Under the pieces are notes generated by a model that saw only the letters and a list, made by a program, of their open reading frames with translations, had not been told where the DNA came from and searched no databases. Both the position numbers and the translations under genes were made by a program. This document shows, piece after piece, positions 42,264 through 50,099 of a DNA stretch of 64,000 bases. This stretch comes from Paenibacillus sp. 32352 (GTDB lineage Bacteria > Bacillota > Bacilli > Paenibacillales > NBRC-103111), in the NCBI RefSeq assembly GCF_002042965.1, contig NZ_MZNT01000009.1, forward strand, positions 248,001 to 312,000. Reading direction: 5' to 3'. Each line of letters starts with the position of its first letter. The stretch's first letter is position 1.

Positions 42264-43118
42264 GTGCAAAGTCAAATCGTACATCGCATCATCGACGTGG
42301 ACAATAAGCGCGCTCTGCCGAAAAAATTCCGCATGACCAGTCCGCTTGCGGAAGGCTTGAGCCAACCGCCGGATTTCACCGGCCTGACTGACCTGAGAAT
42401 TTCGGGCAGCGGCCAATTCTCGCAGCAAGGACTTCGGCTCATGCAAGAGACGATTTGCCAGCCGCGTATAACGATTGTCGACCTGAGGCAGGAAAGCCAC
42501 GGCTTCGTTAACGGGATGGCGGTCAGCTGGTATGGACCCAATAACGGCTGCAACATGCATCTCACCCAAGAGGAGATACGGGCGGAGGAGGGCCGTCTTC
42601 TGCAGCAGCTTGCGGATGCGCAGGAGCTTGTGTTCGACCGGCTGGAGAAGAAATCCGTCGATCTGGATAGTCCGGTCACGGGCCCGAAGCTCGTGCAGAC
42701 CGAGGAGGAGATGGTGAGGAGCGAGGGGGCGGACTATATCCGTTTCTTCGTGACGGATCATCACCGGCCGTCGGACGGAGAAGTCGACCGCTTCATCCGC
42801 TACGCCGTAGGATTGCCTGAGGGCACGTGGCTTCATTTTCATTGCCGCGGCGGTGTCGGGCGGACGACCAGCTTTATGCTCATGTATGACATGCTGCATC
42901 ACGCAGGCCGGGTAAGCCGAGAGGATCTATTCGAAAGACATGTCCGAATCGGCGGCAAGGATGTAAGCAGCGCCGATCCTAAGGATGAATTCAAGTACGG
43001 TCCTGCCTTGGAACGATTGGACTTTCTTCATCGATTTTACGATTATTGCGCAGGCAACCGGGACGGCTATGCTACGACATGGTCGCAATGGCTGGCGGCG
43101 AGCGGCTCGCCTTCTTAA
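42264..43118 (+). CDS. PTP-like phytase (cysteine phytase family), cytoplasmic
   Basis: About 284 aa. It matches the protein-tyrosine-phosphatase-like phytases (PhyA of Selenomonas ruminantium). The segment IVDLRQESHGFVNGMAVSW is nearly the same as the enzyme's DLRQESHG region. The general acid is Asp165 in VTDHHRPS, and the P-loop H193-C194-R-G-G-V-G-R has the catalytic Cys and phosphate-binding Arg. A C-terminal DGYATTWSQWL also matches. These enzymes remove phosphates from inositol hexakisphosphate. Characterised members are secreted; this one lacks any signal peptide and so acts inside the cell. The P-loop has R-G where the Selenomonas enzyme has E-A. I favour GTG 42264 (AAGGAGAGG upstream); ATG 42234 is possible. 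Confidence 0.87.
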   Translation: MQSQIVHRIIDVDNKRALPKKFRMTSPLAEGLSQPPDFTGLTDLRISGSGQFSQQGLRLMQETICQPRITIVDLRQESHGFVNGMAVSWYGPNNGCNMHLTQEEIRAEEGRLLQQLADAQELVFDRLEKKSVDLDSPVTGPKLVQTEEEMVRSEGADYIRFFVTDHHRPSDGEVDRFIRYAVGLPEGTWLHFHCRGGVGRTTSFMLMYDMLHHAGRVSREDLFERHVRIGGKDVSSADPKDEFKYGPALERLDFLHRFYDYCAGNRDGYATTWSQWLAASGSPS

Positions 43119-43247
43119 GGAGCGAAGCCGTAGCTTATGGTTGACCGCGAGCTCCTGTAAGAGCCGGGCTTGGAATCACGAAACGCTTCTTTTCGGGAAC
43201 GATTGTGGACCCGACAAAAAATATACCGCAAGGCAAAGATGTTTTCG

Positions 43248-43306
43248 TTGACAAAGAAAGCGGTTTATTTTACACTTTTGGTAACGTTACCGGAAACGTT
43301 ACCAAA
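43248..43306 (+). promoter_or_regulatory. Sigma-A promoter with tandem operator upstream of the LacI gene
   Basis: TTGACA (43248-43253), 17 bases and TACACT (43271-43276), then GGTAACGTTACC (43280-43291) directly joined to GGAAACGTTACC (43292-43303). This is the mirror image of the operator at 40675-40698. It indicates autoregulation by the LacI protein encoded immediately downstream. Confidence 0.92.
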
Positions 43307-43320
43307 GGAGAATCCCAACT

Positions 43321-44328
43321 ATGCTAACTATTAAAGATATCGCCAAACAGCTCGGTGTTTCCGTCTCAACCGTATCACGGGCGCTCAATAACCATCCGGA
43401 TATCCGGGAAGAAACGAAGCAGGAAGTGCTTGAAGCCATGAAGCGGTTCAACTATACGCCGAACGCTTTGGCGCGAAGCCTGATTCAACGCAAGTCCAAC
43501 ACAGTAGGCCTGATGATCCCGGATATTACCGATCCCTTTTTCTCGGCAATGGCCCATGATGTAGAGGAAGTGTTGTCGGAGAACGGATACCAGGTCGTTT
43601 ATGTGAATACGTCACGGAGACCGGATAAGGAAAAACGCTTTTTGAACAGCGTAATGGAGAGGAAAATGGATGGCATTATCGTGACGCCGGACTTCCTGGA
43701 TGACGACGCGAAGGAGCTGCTGCAGCGGTTGAACATCCCGGTGGTCTTCCTCCGCAGGCGGCCTCCCGGGGAGCTGAACATGCCTTTCGTTGACGTCAAC
43801 CATTACGAAGGCGCGTGTCGCGCGATGGATTATTTGTTCTCGCTAGGGCATAGGCAGATCGGGTTTATCGGGATGCCCCGCTATTCGTTTACCGGTCAGG
43901 AACGGTATCGCGGTTATATGGACAGCTTGAAGAAGCAGGGGATTACCCCGGACCCCCGAGGTATCTCATGGAACGGCAGAACGATTGAGTGCGGGTACAA
44001 GGCTATGGAAAGACTGAGGGAAGAGCTCCCGGACATGACGGCCGTATTTGCGGCGAACGATCTGCTCGGTGTAGGCGCTTTGGAATACACGGCCAGGAAC
44101 GGGGTAGCCGTACCGGACCAAATCAGCATTATCGGCTTCGATAATTTGGAGGTCACTGATTTGCACTGGATTAAGCTGACCACGGTAGCCCAGCCTCGCA
44201 AGGAGATGGGACGCAAGGCGGCGGAGCTGTTAATGCAGATGATGACAGACAATCTCCTGACGGCGGATTCGATTACGCTGGAGACACAGCTGATCGTACG
44301 GAACACTTGCTCCGGGATCGCCAGATAA
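43321..44328 (+). CDS. LacI-family transcriptional regulator
   Basis: A 335-aa repressor. The N-terminal HTH (TIKDIAKQLGVSVSTVSRALN, residues 3-23) and hinge helix (NALARSLIQRKS) are followed by a periplasmic-binding-protein-like effector domain (about 60-335). Its own promoter carries a double AACGTT-centred operator, the classic centre for this family, and a mirrored copy precedes the 40.8 kb hydrolase. It probably represses the organophosphate locus until a sugar, inositol or phosphate ester is bound. AAAGGAG lies before the ATG. A terminator follows, so the phytase copy behind it may need its own promoter or read-through. Confidence 0.94.
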   Translation: MLTIKDIAKQLGVSVSTVSRALNNHPDIREETKQEVLEAMKRFNYTPNALARSLIQRKSNTVGLMIPDITDPFFSAMAHDVEEVLSENGYQVVYVNTSRRPDKEKRFLNSVMERKMDGIIVTPDFLDDDAKELLQRLNIPVVFLRRRPPGELNMPFVDVNHYEGACRAMDYLFSLGHRQIGFIGMPRYSFTGQERYRGYMDSLKKQGITPDPRGISWNGRTIECGYKAMERLREELPDMTAVFAANDLLGVGALEYTARNGVAVPDQISIIGFDNLEVTDLHWIKLTTVAQPRKEMGRKAAELLMQMMTDNLLTADSITLETQLIVRNTCSGIAR

Positions 44329-44340
44329 CAGCACAAAGCA

Positions 44341-44375
44341 ATAGAGACTTCGCATTGACAAGTCTCTCTATTTTT
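44341..44375 (+). terminator. Terminator after the LacI gene
   Basis: ATAGAGACTT (44341-44350) pairs with AAGTCTCTCTAT (one bulged base), followed by TTTTT. Confidence 0.88.
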
Positions 44376-44383
44376 AGCCTGAA

Positions 44384-44397
44384 TGATAACGCTTACT
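44384..44397 (+). promoter_or_regulatory. Candidate cre site upstream of the second phytase
   Basis: TGATAACGCTTACT differs from the cre consensus TGWAANCGNTNWCA at two positions. It lies 36 bases before the phytase start codon, between the LacI terminator and its ribosome site. Carbon catabolite control is a possibility only. Confidence 0.35.
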
Positions 44398-44433
44398 TCA
44401 TGGTTTTTGATCATTGCAGGGAGGTCGGTTTGG

Positions 44434-45297
44434 ATGTCAAATCCGGATGCAGAGGCAAGGATTCAATTGGTTGTGGAGAGAGAGAATATAGATCGGCAGC
44501 CCAAGCGCTTCCGCATGGCAGCTTCCCCGTTATCCACAGATTCGGGCGAACCGGATCTTACCGGATTCAGCGAGCTTAGAGCCTCCGCCAGCGGGCAATA
44601 TTCCCACAAGGAGCTTCAATATCTCAAACGCATCATCGGTGATGTGCCGATTACGCTGGTGGATTTGCGGCAGGAAAGCCACGGCTTTGTCAATGGGATG
44701 GCGGTCAATTGGCTTGGGGCGCATAACGGAGCTAACAAGGGACTGAGCAACGAAGAGGTGCTGGCTGTGAACGACCGGCTGCTTCACAATTTGCGCAGCG
44801 AGGCGGAGATAAGCTTCGACTACGTGGAAGGCAAGTCGGTACTGATCGAGCTTCCGCTGAAGCAGCCTGTACGGGTGGTGAGCGAAGAGGCACTGGCCCA
44901 AGAGGAAGGATTAGGGTATCAGCGGTTTTTCGTGACGGATCATCACAGACCATCAAATGAGGAAGTAGATCGCTTTATCGCTTGGGTTCAGCAGCTTCCT
45001 AAAGGCATGTGGCTTCATTTTCATTGCCGGGGAGGCGTAGGCCGGGCCAGTACGTTCTTCTGCATGTACGACATGATGAAGAATGCAGTCAACGTAAGTC
45101 TGGACGATATGCTGCAGCGGAATACCGCTATCGGCGGAAGAGATTTTCACCGGATGGATCCGAACGATGTTTACAAATACGAGGCGGCGCTGGAACGGCT
45201 GGATTTTGTCCGTCGATTTTACGAATACTGCGTTCAAAACGCGCGTACGGGATACGAATTATCATGGTCCGAATGGCTGGAGCAGCCTGCAAGATGA
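44434..45297 (+). CDS. PTP-like phytase (second copy), cytoplasmic
   Basis: About 287 aa, paralogous to the 42.3 kb gene along its whole length. It has ITLVDLRQESHGFVNGMAVNW, the general acid Asp169 in VTDHHRPS, and the P-loop H-C198-R-G-G-V-G-R-A-S, where the residue after the Arg is Ala instead of the more usual Thr. The C-terminus (YELSWSEWL) matches too. No signal peptide is present. I chose ATG 44434 because GGGAGG lies 8 bases before it; the longer frame back to 44383 has no ribosome site. Two diverged copies suggest that different phosphate positions, or different inositol phosphates, are handled by each. Confidence 0.87.
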   Translation: MSNPDAEARIQLVVERENIDRQPKRFRMAASPLSTDSGEPDLTGFSELRASASGQYSHKELQYLKRIIGDVPITLVDLRQESHGFVNGMAVNWLGAHNGANKGLSNEEVLAVNDRLLHNLRSEAEISFDYVEGKSVLIELPLKQPVRVVSEEALAQEEGLGYQRFFVTDHHRPSNEEVDRFIAWVQQLPKGMWLHFHCRGGVGRASTFFCMYDMMKNAVNVSLDDMLQRNTAIGGRDFHRMDPNDVYKYEAALERLDFVRRFYEYCVQNARTGYELSWSEWLEQPAR

Positions 45298-45331
45298 TTC
45301 CGGCTAGGAAGGAATACATGGTTCCTCACAA

Positions 45332-45348
45332 GGGTAAGCGCTTAATCC
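45332..45348 (+). promoter_or_regulatory. Palindromic TAAGCGCTTA site before the binding-protein genes
   Basis: GGGTAAGCGCTTAATCC contains a perfect 10-base palindrome and resembles 40763-40777. It lies 39 bases before the ATG of the first binding protein. Either a weak cre site or an operator for another LacI-type protein. Confidence 0.4.
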
Positions 45349-45386
45349 AACAGCTGTTGGCACAATATTAAAAAGGGGGTTATCCC

Positions 45387-46586
45387 ATGGGGAAGACAGC
45401 AAGCCGAACAACCATCGCTTTGCTGCTGAGCTCGGTCCTGTTAGCCATAAGCGGCTGCGGGGGGACGACGGGCAGTAAAGGCAATGCTGCAAACGGAGAT
45501 TCGGGCACCGCAGCCGGTTGGGCGGAGAAGGCGGGACTGAATAAGACAGAGACTTCGGCAGAGCTCTACGCCAAGGCAAAGGAGGAAGGTTCGGTCGTAT
45601 TGTACTCCATGTCGAGCCGTGTCAGCGATGTCAAGGACTCCTTCGAGGCCAAATATCCGGGTGTGAAGGTAGAGGCCTATAATATCAGCTCGGTCGATAT
45701 GCTGGAGAAGCTGGTCCGGGAGCATGGCGCTGGCATTTATAATGCGGACGTTATTTTCACCAAGGATACGGGCGGCACGTTCACGATGGAGCTGCTCAAA
45801 AAAGGCATCGTCCATAAATATATGCCGAGCGATCTTGTGGGCAAAATGGTGGAGCCTTATAAAACGCAGGTCGACGGCTTCGTTCCTTATGTCGAAGTGA
45901 GAGGAATCTTCTATAACTCCGAAGTATACAAAACGCCTCCGATCACGAACTGGTGGGATCTTACGACGCCGGAATGGAAGGGACGCCTAATGATCAGCGA
46001 TCCGATGAAGTCGGCGGATACGATGGACCTGTTCCTGGCCTTCGTCCAGAATGCGGACGACATGAAGCAGGCTTACAAGGAGAAATTCGGTAAGGACATT
46101 GAGCTGAACGGTTCGCCCAATGCCGGATATGAATTCATTCGCCGGCTAGCCAAGAATGACCTGATCCTGACCAATTCAGGCGGTGATATCGTCAAAGCGG
46201 TCGGCAAAACAGGGCAGACGAAGCCGCCTGTCGGGCTGGCGGTCTCCACCAAGCTGCGTGAAGCGCAGGGCCAGGGGCTCAAGCTCGGCGTCTCCTACGA
46301 TATTAAGCCGAAGGTGTCCCATGTGGAGCAGGCGCTCCTGTATATCGGGGATCAGTCGAAGCATCCGAATGCGGCGAAGCTGCTCATCCGCTGGATGGCC
46401 GGAGAAGCGGACGGCAACGGGGATGGCTTGAAGCCGTTCAATATTTGGGGAGCCTGGCCGACGCGGTCGGACGTCAAGCAGGTGGAGGATTTGCCGCTTG
46501 CGAAGCTGAACGTATGGAAATACGACCCGGTCTTCTACTATGAGAATTCGCCTAAGGTCCGCGACTTCTGGCTGAAGCAGCAGTAG
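45387..46586 (+). CDS. ABC substrate-binding lipoprotein 1 (Fe/hexose-phosphate type)
   Basis: A 399-aa lipoprotein with the signal peptide ending LAISGC. The fold belongs to the iron(III)/putrescine/organophosphate binding family (SBP_bac_6/8 type): VVLYSMSSRVSDVKDSFEAKYPGVKVEAY near the N-terminus, NADVIFTKDTGG, and NWWDLTTPEWKGRLMISDP in the middle. Members of this family include FbpA (ferric iron), PhnS-like phosphonate binders and AfuA, a hexose-phosphate binder. The neighbouring phytases and phosphatases favour a phosphorylated ligand. Two paralogues follow directly. AAAGGGGG precedes the ATG. Confidence 0.88.
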   Translation: MGKTASRTTIALLLSSVLLAISGCGGTTGSKGNAANGDSGTAAGWAEKAGLNKTETSAELYAKAKEEGSVVLYSMSSRVSDVKDSFEAKYPGVKVEAYNISSVDMLEKLVREHGAGIYNADVIFTKDTGGTFTMELLKKGIVHKYMPSDLVGKMVEPYKTQVDGFVPYVEVRGIFYNSEVYKTPPITNWWDLTTPEWKGRLMISDPMKSADTMDLFLAFVQNADDMKQAYKEKFGKDIELNGSPNAGYEFIRRLAKNDLILTNSGGDIVKAVGKTGQTKPPVGLAVSTKLREAQGQGLKLGVSYDIKPKVSHVEQALLYIGDQSKHPNAAKLLIRWMAGEADGNGDGLKPFNIWGAWPTRSDVKQVEDLPLAKLNVWKYDPVFYYENSPKVRDFWLKQQ

Positions 46587-46619
46587 GGAACGAATATCCT
46601 TTCTGAAAGAAACAATTAT

Positions 46620-46633
46620 TGCAAACGCTATCA
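46620..46633 (+). promoter_or_regulatory. Candidate cre site between binding proteins 1 and 2
   Basis: TGCAAACGCTATCA matches the CcpA cre consensus TGWAANCGNTNWCA with one mismatch, and lies 45 bases before the ATG of binding protein 2. It could act as a roadblock or control an internal promoter. Confidence 0.5.
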
Positions 46634-46678
46634 TCGATGAATATGCCTGCAAATTATGAAACGGGAGGCTTCATCATA

Positions 46679-47902
46679 ATGAGGACAAAGCGCAAAGCGG
46701 TTACCGCGCTGCTGGTTTCGTTTACGATGCTGTTCATGCTTGCTGCCTGCAATTCAGGCAACGGAACCGGAGGTCAAGGCTCGGGCGGAGACGGGAAGCA
46801 GGGGGCGGCAACGAATATTCAGGCAGCCAATGAATGGGCGGAGAAGAACGGGCTGAACAAGACGGAGACTGTCGACGAGCTGTACGCCAAGGCGAAGCAG
46901 GAAGGGAAGGTTGTCGTCTATTCCCAATCCAGCCGGATTAAGGATGTTAAGGCGACCTTCGAGGCCAAATATCCGGGTGTTAAGGTAGAGGCCTTCAACT
47001 TGTCGACCAATGATATTGTCGAGAAGGTCATTCGGGAGCAGGCGGCAGGTATTTACAATGCGGACGTCATCTTCGTTAAGGACGCCAGCGGAGCCGTATC
47101 GACGGAGCTCACATCCAAGAAGCTGGTTCATAAATATGTGCCTTCAGATTTATCGGAGAAGATGGTTGAGCCTTACAAAAGCAAGAGCAGCGGGCTTGTG
47201 CCGTACTTCAGCCTGCGAGCGATCTTTTACAACACGGACGTGTACAAAACATCTCCGATTACGAACTGGTGGGATTTGACCCTGCCGGAATGGAAGGGCA
47301 AGGTGCTGCTGAACGATCCGATCGATTCGGCCGATATGATGGATCTGTTCCTGGCCATGGTCCAGCACGCCGACGAAATGAAGCAGGCTTATAAGGACAA
47401 ATTCGGCAAGGATATCGTGCTCGAAGGTACGGAAAACGCCGGCTACGAATTTATCAAGCGCTTCCTGAAAAATGACCCGGTCCTGATGAAATCAAGCGAC
47501 GAGGTCGTGGAAGCCGTAGGCGCAACTAGCCAAGGCAAGCCGCCTATCGGGATCGGCGCCTCCAGCAAGCTGAGGGATGTCGTGGAGAAGAACCTGAACA
47601 TTGCCGCCACCTATGACGTGAAGCCCCGCATTTCCGTTGTCGGGCCGTCCTACTTGTATGTGGCCGATAAAGCGCCTAATGTCAACGCCGCCAAGCTGAT
47701 GATTCGCTGGATGGCAGGGGAAGCCGACGGCAAGAGCGACGGGTTCAAGCCCTTCAATGTTATGGGCTCGTGGTCGACCCGAACCGATAACGGACGGACC
47801 GACCAGCTGCCGATCGATAAGCTCCATGTGTGGGATTACGACTCCGACTTTTTCTATAAAAATTATGTGAAGTTCAGGGAGTTTTGGCTCAAAATGCAGT
47901 GA
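46679..47902 (+). CDS. ABC substrate-binding lipoprotein 2 (paralogue)
   Basis: A 407-aa lipoprotein, signal peptide ending FMLAAC. It shares the full pattern of the upstream paralogue (WAEKNGLNKTETVDELYAKAK; VVVYSQSSRIKDVKATFEAKY; ITNWWDLTLPEWKGKVLLND; GYEFIKRFLKND). I chose ATG 46679 for its ribosome site (GGGAGG) and because the signal peptide begins there. The three paralogues probably bind different members of one ligand series and share the single permease/ATPase encoded downstream. Confidence 0.9.
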   Translation: MRTKRKAVTALLVSFTMLFMLAACNSGNGTGGQGSGGDGKQGAATNIQAANEWAEKNGLNKTETVDELYAKAKQEGKVVVYSQSSRIKDVKATFEAKYPGVKVEAFNLSTNDIVEKVIREQAAGIYNADVIFVKDASGAVSTELTSKKLVHKYVPSDLSEKMVEPYKSKSSGLVPYFSLRAIFYNTDVYKTSPITNWWDLTLPEWKGKVLLNDPIDSADMMDLFLAMVQHADEMKQAYKDKFGKDIVLEGTENAGYEFIKRFLKNDPVLMKSSDEVVEAVGATSQGKPPIGIGASSKLRDVVEKNLNIAATYDVKPRISVVGPSYLYVADKAPNVNAAKLMIRWMAGEADGKSDGFKPFNVMGSWSTRTDNGRTDQLPIDKLHVWDYDSDFFYKNYVKFREFWLKMQ

Positions 47903-47932
47903 GTAACTCATTTAGGAAAGCAGGGGAAATCC

Positions 47933-49144
47933 ATGAAAAAAGCGAGGACGACTTGCGCTCTGCTAGCAGCCTTCAGCATAGTAATCGCAGCGTGCAGCAC
48001 TTCAACCCCCAAAGCTTCAACAGATCCCGCAGCCAATAGAGGAGCAGCAGCCGCATCAGGACAGGGTAAATCGGAGTGGGCGGAGCAGAACGGCTTGTAC
48101 AAGACGGAAACGGTAGATGAGCTGTATGAGAAAGCGAAAAAAGAAGGCAAGGTGACGGTGTACTCCACTTCAGGGCGCATTAATGATGTAGAAAAGACGT
48201 TCGAGGCCAAGTACCCCGGCATTCAGGTCGAGGCGTTCGATCTGAAATCCAACGTCATCATGGATAAGGTCATTCGGGAGCAGGCTGCAGGCATCTTTAA
48301 TGCCGATCTGGTCTTGACCAAGGAAGTGGGCGGCGGCATCGAGGAGGAGCTGGTCAAGAAAGGCATGCTGTTCAAATACCTCCCGGATGATATCGCAAAG
48401 CATATTTACGAGCCTTGGCGCAGCAAAGGAATCGCCTTCGTTCCCTACCTGGAATTCCGCACGCTGTTCTACAATACTGAGCAGAATAAGACGCCTCCGG
48501 TGAACAACTGGTGGGATTTGACGACGCCGGAGTGGAAGAACCGGGTGCTGATGGTCGATCCGATGCAGTCACCGACTCAAATGGATATGTTTGTAGGGTT
48601 CGTCGTCAATTCAGATGAAATGGCCAAAGCGTACAAAGAAAAGTTCGGTACGGACATCGTCTTGAACGGGACGCCTAACGCCGGCTACGAATTTTTGCAG
48701 CGCTTCTATAAAAATGTCATCCTCGTAAAATCAAGCGGCGACGGTCAAGATGCCGTAGGCAAAGCGGCGCCGAACAAGCCGGCTCCCGTGTTCATCGGGG
48801 TGTCGGGAGATATTCGCAAAATGGCCGACAAGGGCTTGAAGGCCGATATCATTTGGGATATGAAGCCGAGGCTGTCGGTCGTAGACGAAGGCTTGCTGTT
48901 CGTAGGCAACAAGGCGCCTCATCCGAATGCGGCGAAGCTGCTGCTGCGCTGGATGGCCGGGGAAGCGGACGGCAAGGGAGAGGGAACGGCGCCGTTCAAC
49001 GAAGTCGGCTCCTGGATGACCCGCGACGATGTGAAGCATAAGAACAGCAAAAACATTAACGAGCTGAACGTATGGCAGTACGACAGCGAGAAGTTCTACA
49101 AGGTCTATCAGGACGTCGTCAATTTCTGGATTAAAAATCAGTAA
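47933..49144 (+). CDS. ABC substrate-binding lipoprotein 3 (paralogue)
   Basis: A 403-aa lipoprotein, signal peptide ending VIAAC. The shared blocks are WAEQNGLYKTETVDELYEKAK, VNNWWDLTTPEWKNRVLMVDP and GYEFLQRFYKN. It begins 30 bases after paralogue 2. The binding-region loops (for example KSSGDGQDAVGKAAPNKPAP versus KSSDEVVEAVGATSQGKPPI) differ, which would fit different ligand preferences. Confidence 0.9.
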   Translation: MKKARTTCALLAAFSIVIAACSTSTPKASTDPAANRGAAAASGQGKSEWAEQNGLYKTETVDELYEKAKKEGKVTVYSTSGRINDVEKTFEAKYPGIQVEAFDLKSNVIMDKVIREQAAGIFNADLVLTKEVGGGIEEELVKKGMLFKYLPDDIAKHIYEPWRSKGIAFVPYLEFRTLFYNTEQNKTPPVNNWWDLTTPEWKNRVLMVDPMQSPTQMDMFVGFVVNSDEMAKAYKEKFGTDIVLNGTPNAGYEFLQRFYKNVILVKSSGDGQDAVGKAAPNKPAPVFIGVSGDIRKMADKGLKADIIWDMKPRLSVVDEGLLFVGNKAPHPNAAKLLLRWMAGEADGKGEGTAPFNEVGSWMTRDDVKHKNSKNINELNVWQYDSEKFYKVYQDVVNFWIKNQ

Positions 49145-49173
49145 GTTCACACCATCGAAACGGAGTGTTGCCC

Positions 49174-50073
49174 ATGTTAGGTTTTTCGATTCAAAGCCCT
49201 GTATTTCTTGGAAAAGCAAGCAAGGACAGTCCCAACGATCTGATCGCCCATTATGACCGGGTGGAGCATTTGCTGGATGCGCTCAAGTCGAGCGGAGTCG
49301 GCTCTATCGAAATCCGGATTCTCCCGCGGGGAGCGGACGAGTGGGCCTATCGCGATCTGATCCAGACGATATGGGATATCGGGCTTCAGGTGACGATTCA
49401 CGGACACGTAGCGGGGGAGCATCCAGGCTCCCGGTTCGCGGAAATTTATCCTTCGATGAGCTATGTGCTGAAGCATTTTCACAAGTATCAGGACAGCCTG
49501 ACGATGGCGCTGCACGCCTTCGATGCCAAGACGGGCTCGGAGGAGGAGCTTCACCGCCAAACGGTTGAGCTGCTGCGCGATTGGGTCGGCATGATTGACG
49601 CCGAGCAGCTTCCGCTTCGCATCGGCATTGAGAATAACCGCAAAAAATCGAGCAAGGTTGACCCCGGCGATTCAATCGAGGGTGTCCTCCGAATCGTGAA
49701 CGAGGTGAACAGCCCTCATGTCGGCATTACATGGGATATGGGCCATTTCTACTCGAATCTGCTGGATGTCCGCGGCTTGAAGGAGCTGCCGGAGGAGCCG
49801 CTGCTGGACCTGCCTCCCGCGGAATTCCTACAAAAGGCTATCCATACGCATATTCACGGCATGGGAGCTACAGGGACCCATAATCCTCTGACACGCAGGA
49901 ACAGCCTTCCTCTGGAGCATTATGTATCCGCCCTTCAGCAAGCGGGGTATCAAGGGATTTATAACCTGGAGCTCACGATGAACAAATTCGATCAAGACCA
50001 GTCGCTGTGCGCGCATGTCCTTGATTCGGTCAGACGACTGCAGGCGGCAGCATTACTCGAATCGACAACATAA
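49174..50073 (+). CDS. Sugar phosphate isomerase/epimerase family TIM-barrel protein
   Basis: About 299 aa, xylose-isomerase-like TIM barrel. Visible metal-site candidates are VTIHGHVAGE near residue 75, LRIGIENNRKK near 150, VGITWDMGHFYSN near 188, IHTHIHGMG near 225 and NLELTMNK near 270. This family includes the inosose dehydratase IolE and the inosose isomerase IolI, so with the neighbouring phytases it could act on an inositol-derived ketone, but sequence alone does not prove this. ATG 49174 is preceded by GGAG; a TTG at 49165 is in frame. It lies between the binding proteins and the permease. Confidence 0.83.
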   Translation: MLGFSIQSPVFLGKASKDSPNDLIAHYDRVEHLLDALKSSGVGSIEIRILPRGADEWAYRDLIQTIWDIGLQVTIHGHVAGEHPGSRFAEIYPSMSYVLKHFHKYQDSLTMALHAFDAKTGSEEELHRQTVELLRDWVGMIDAEQLPLRIGIENNRKKSSKVDPGDSIEGVLRIVNEVNSPHVGITWDMGHFYSNLLDVRGLKELPEEPLLDLPPAEFLQKAIHTHIHGMGATGTHNPLTRRNSLPLEHYVSALQQAGYQGIYNLELTMNKFDQDQSLCAHVLDSVRRLQAAALLESTT

Positions 50074-50099
50074 CAGCCATGGACTGTAAAGGGGTGTAA

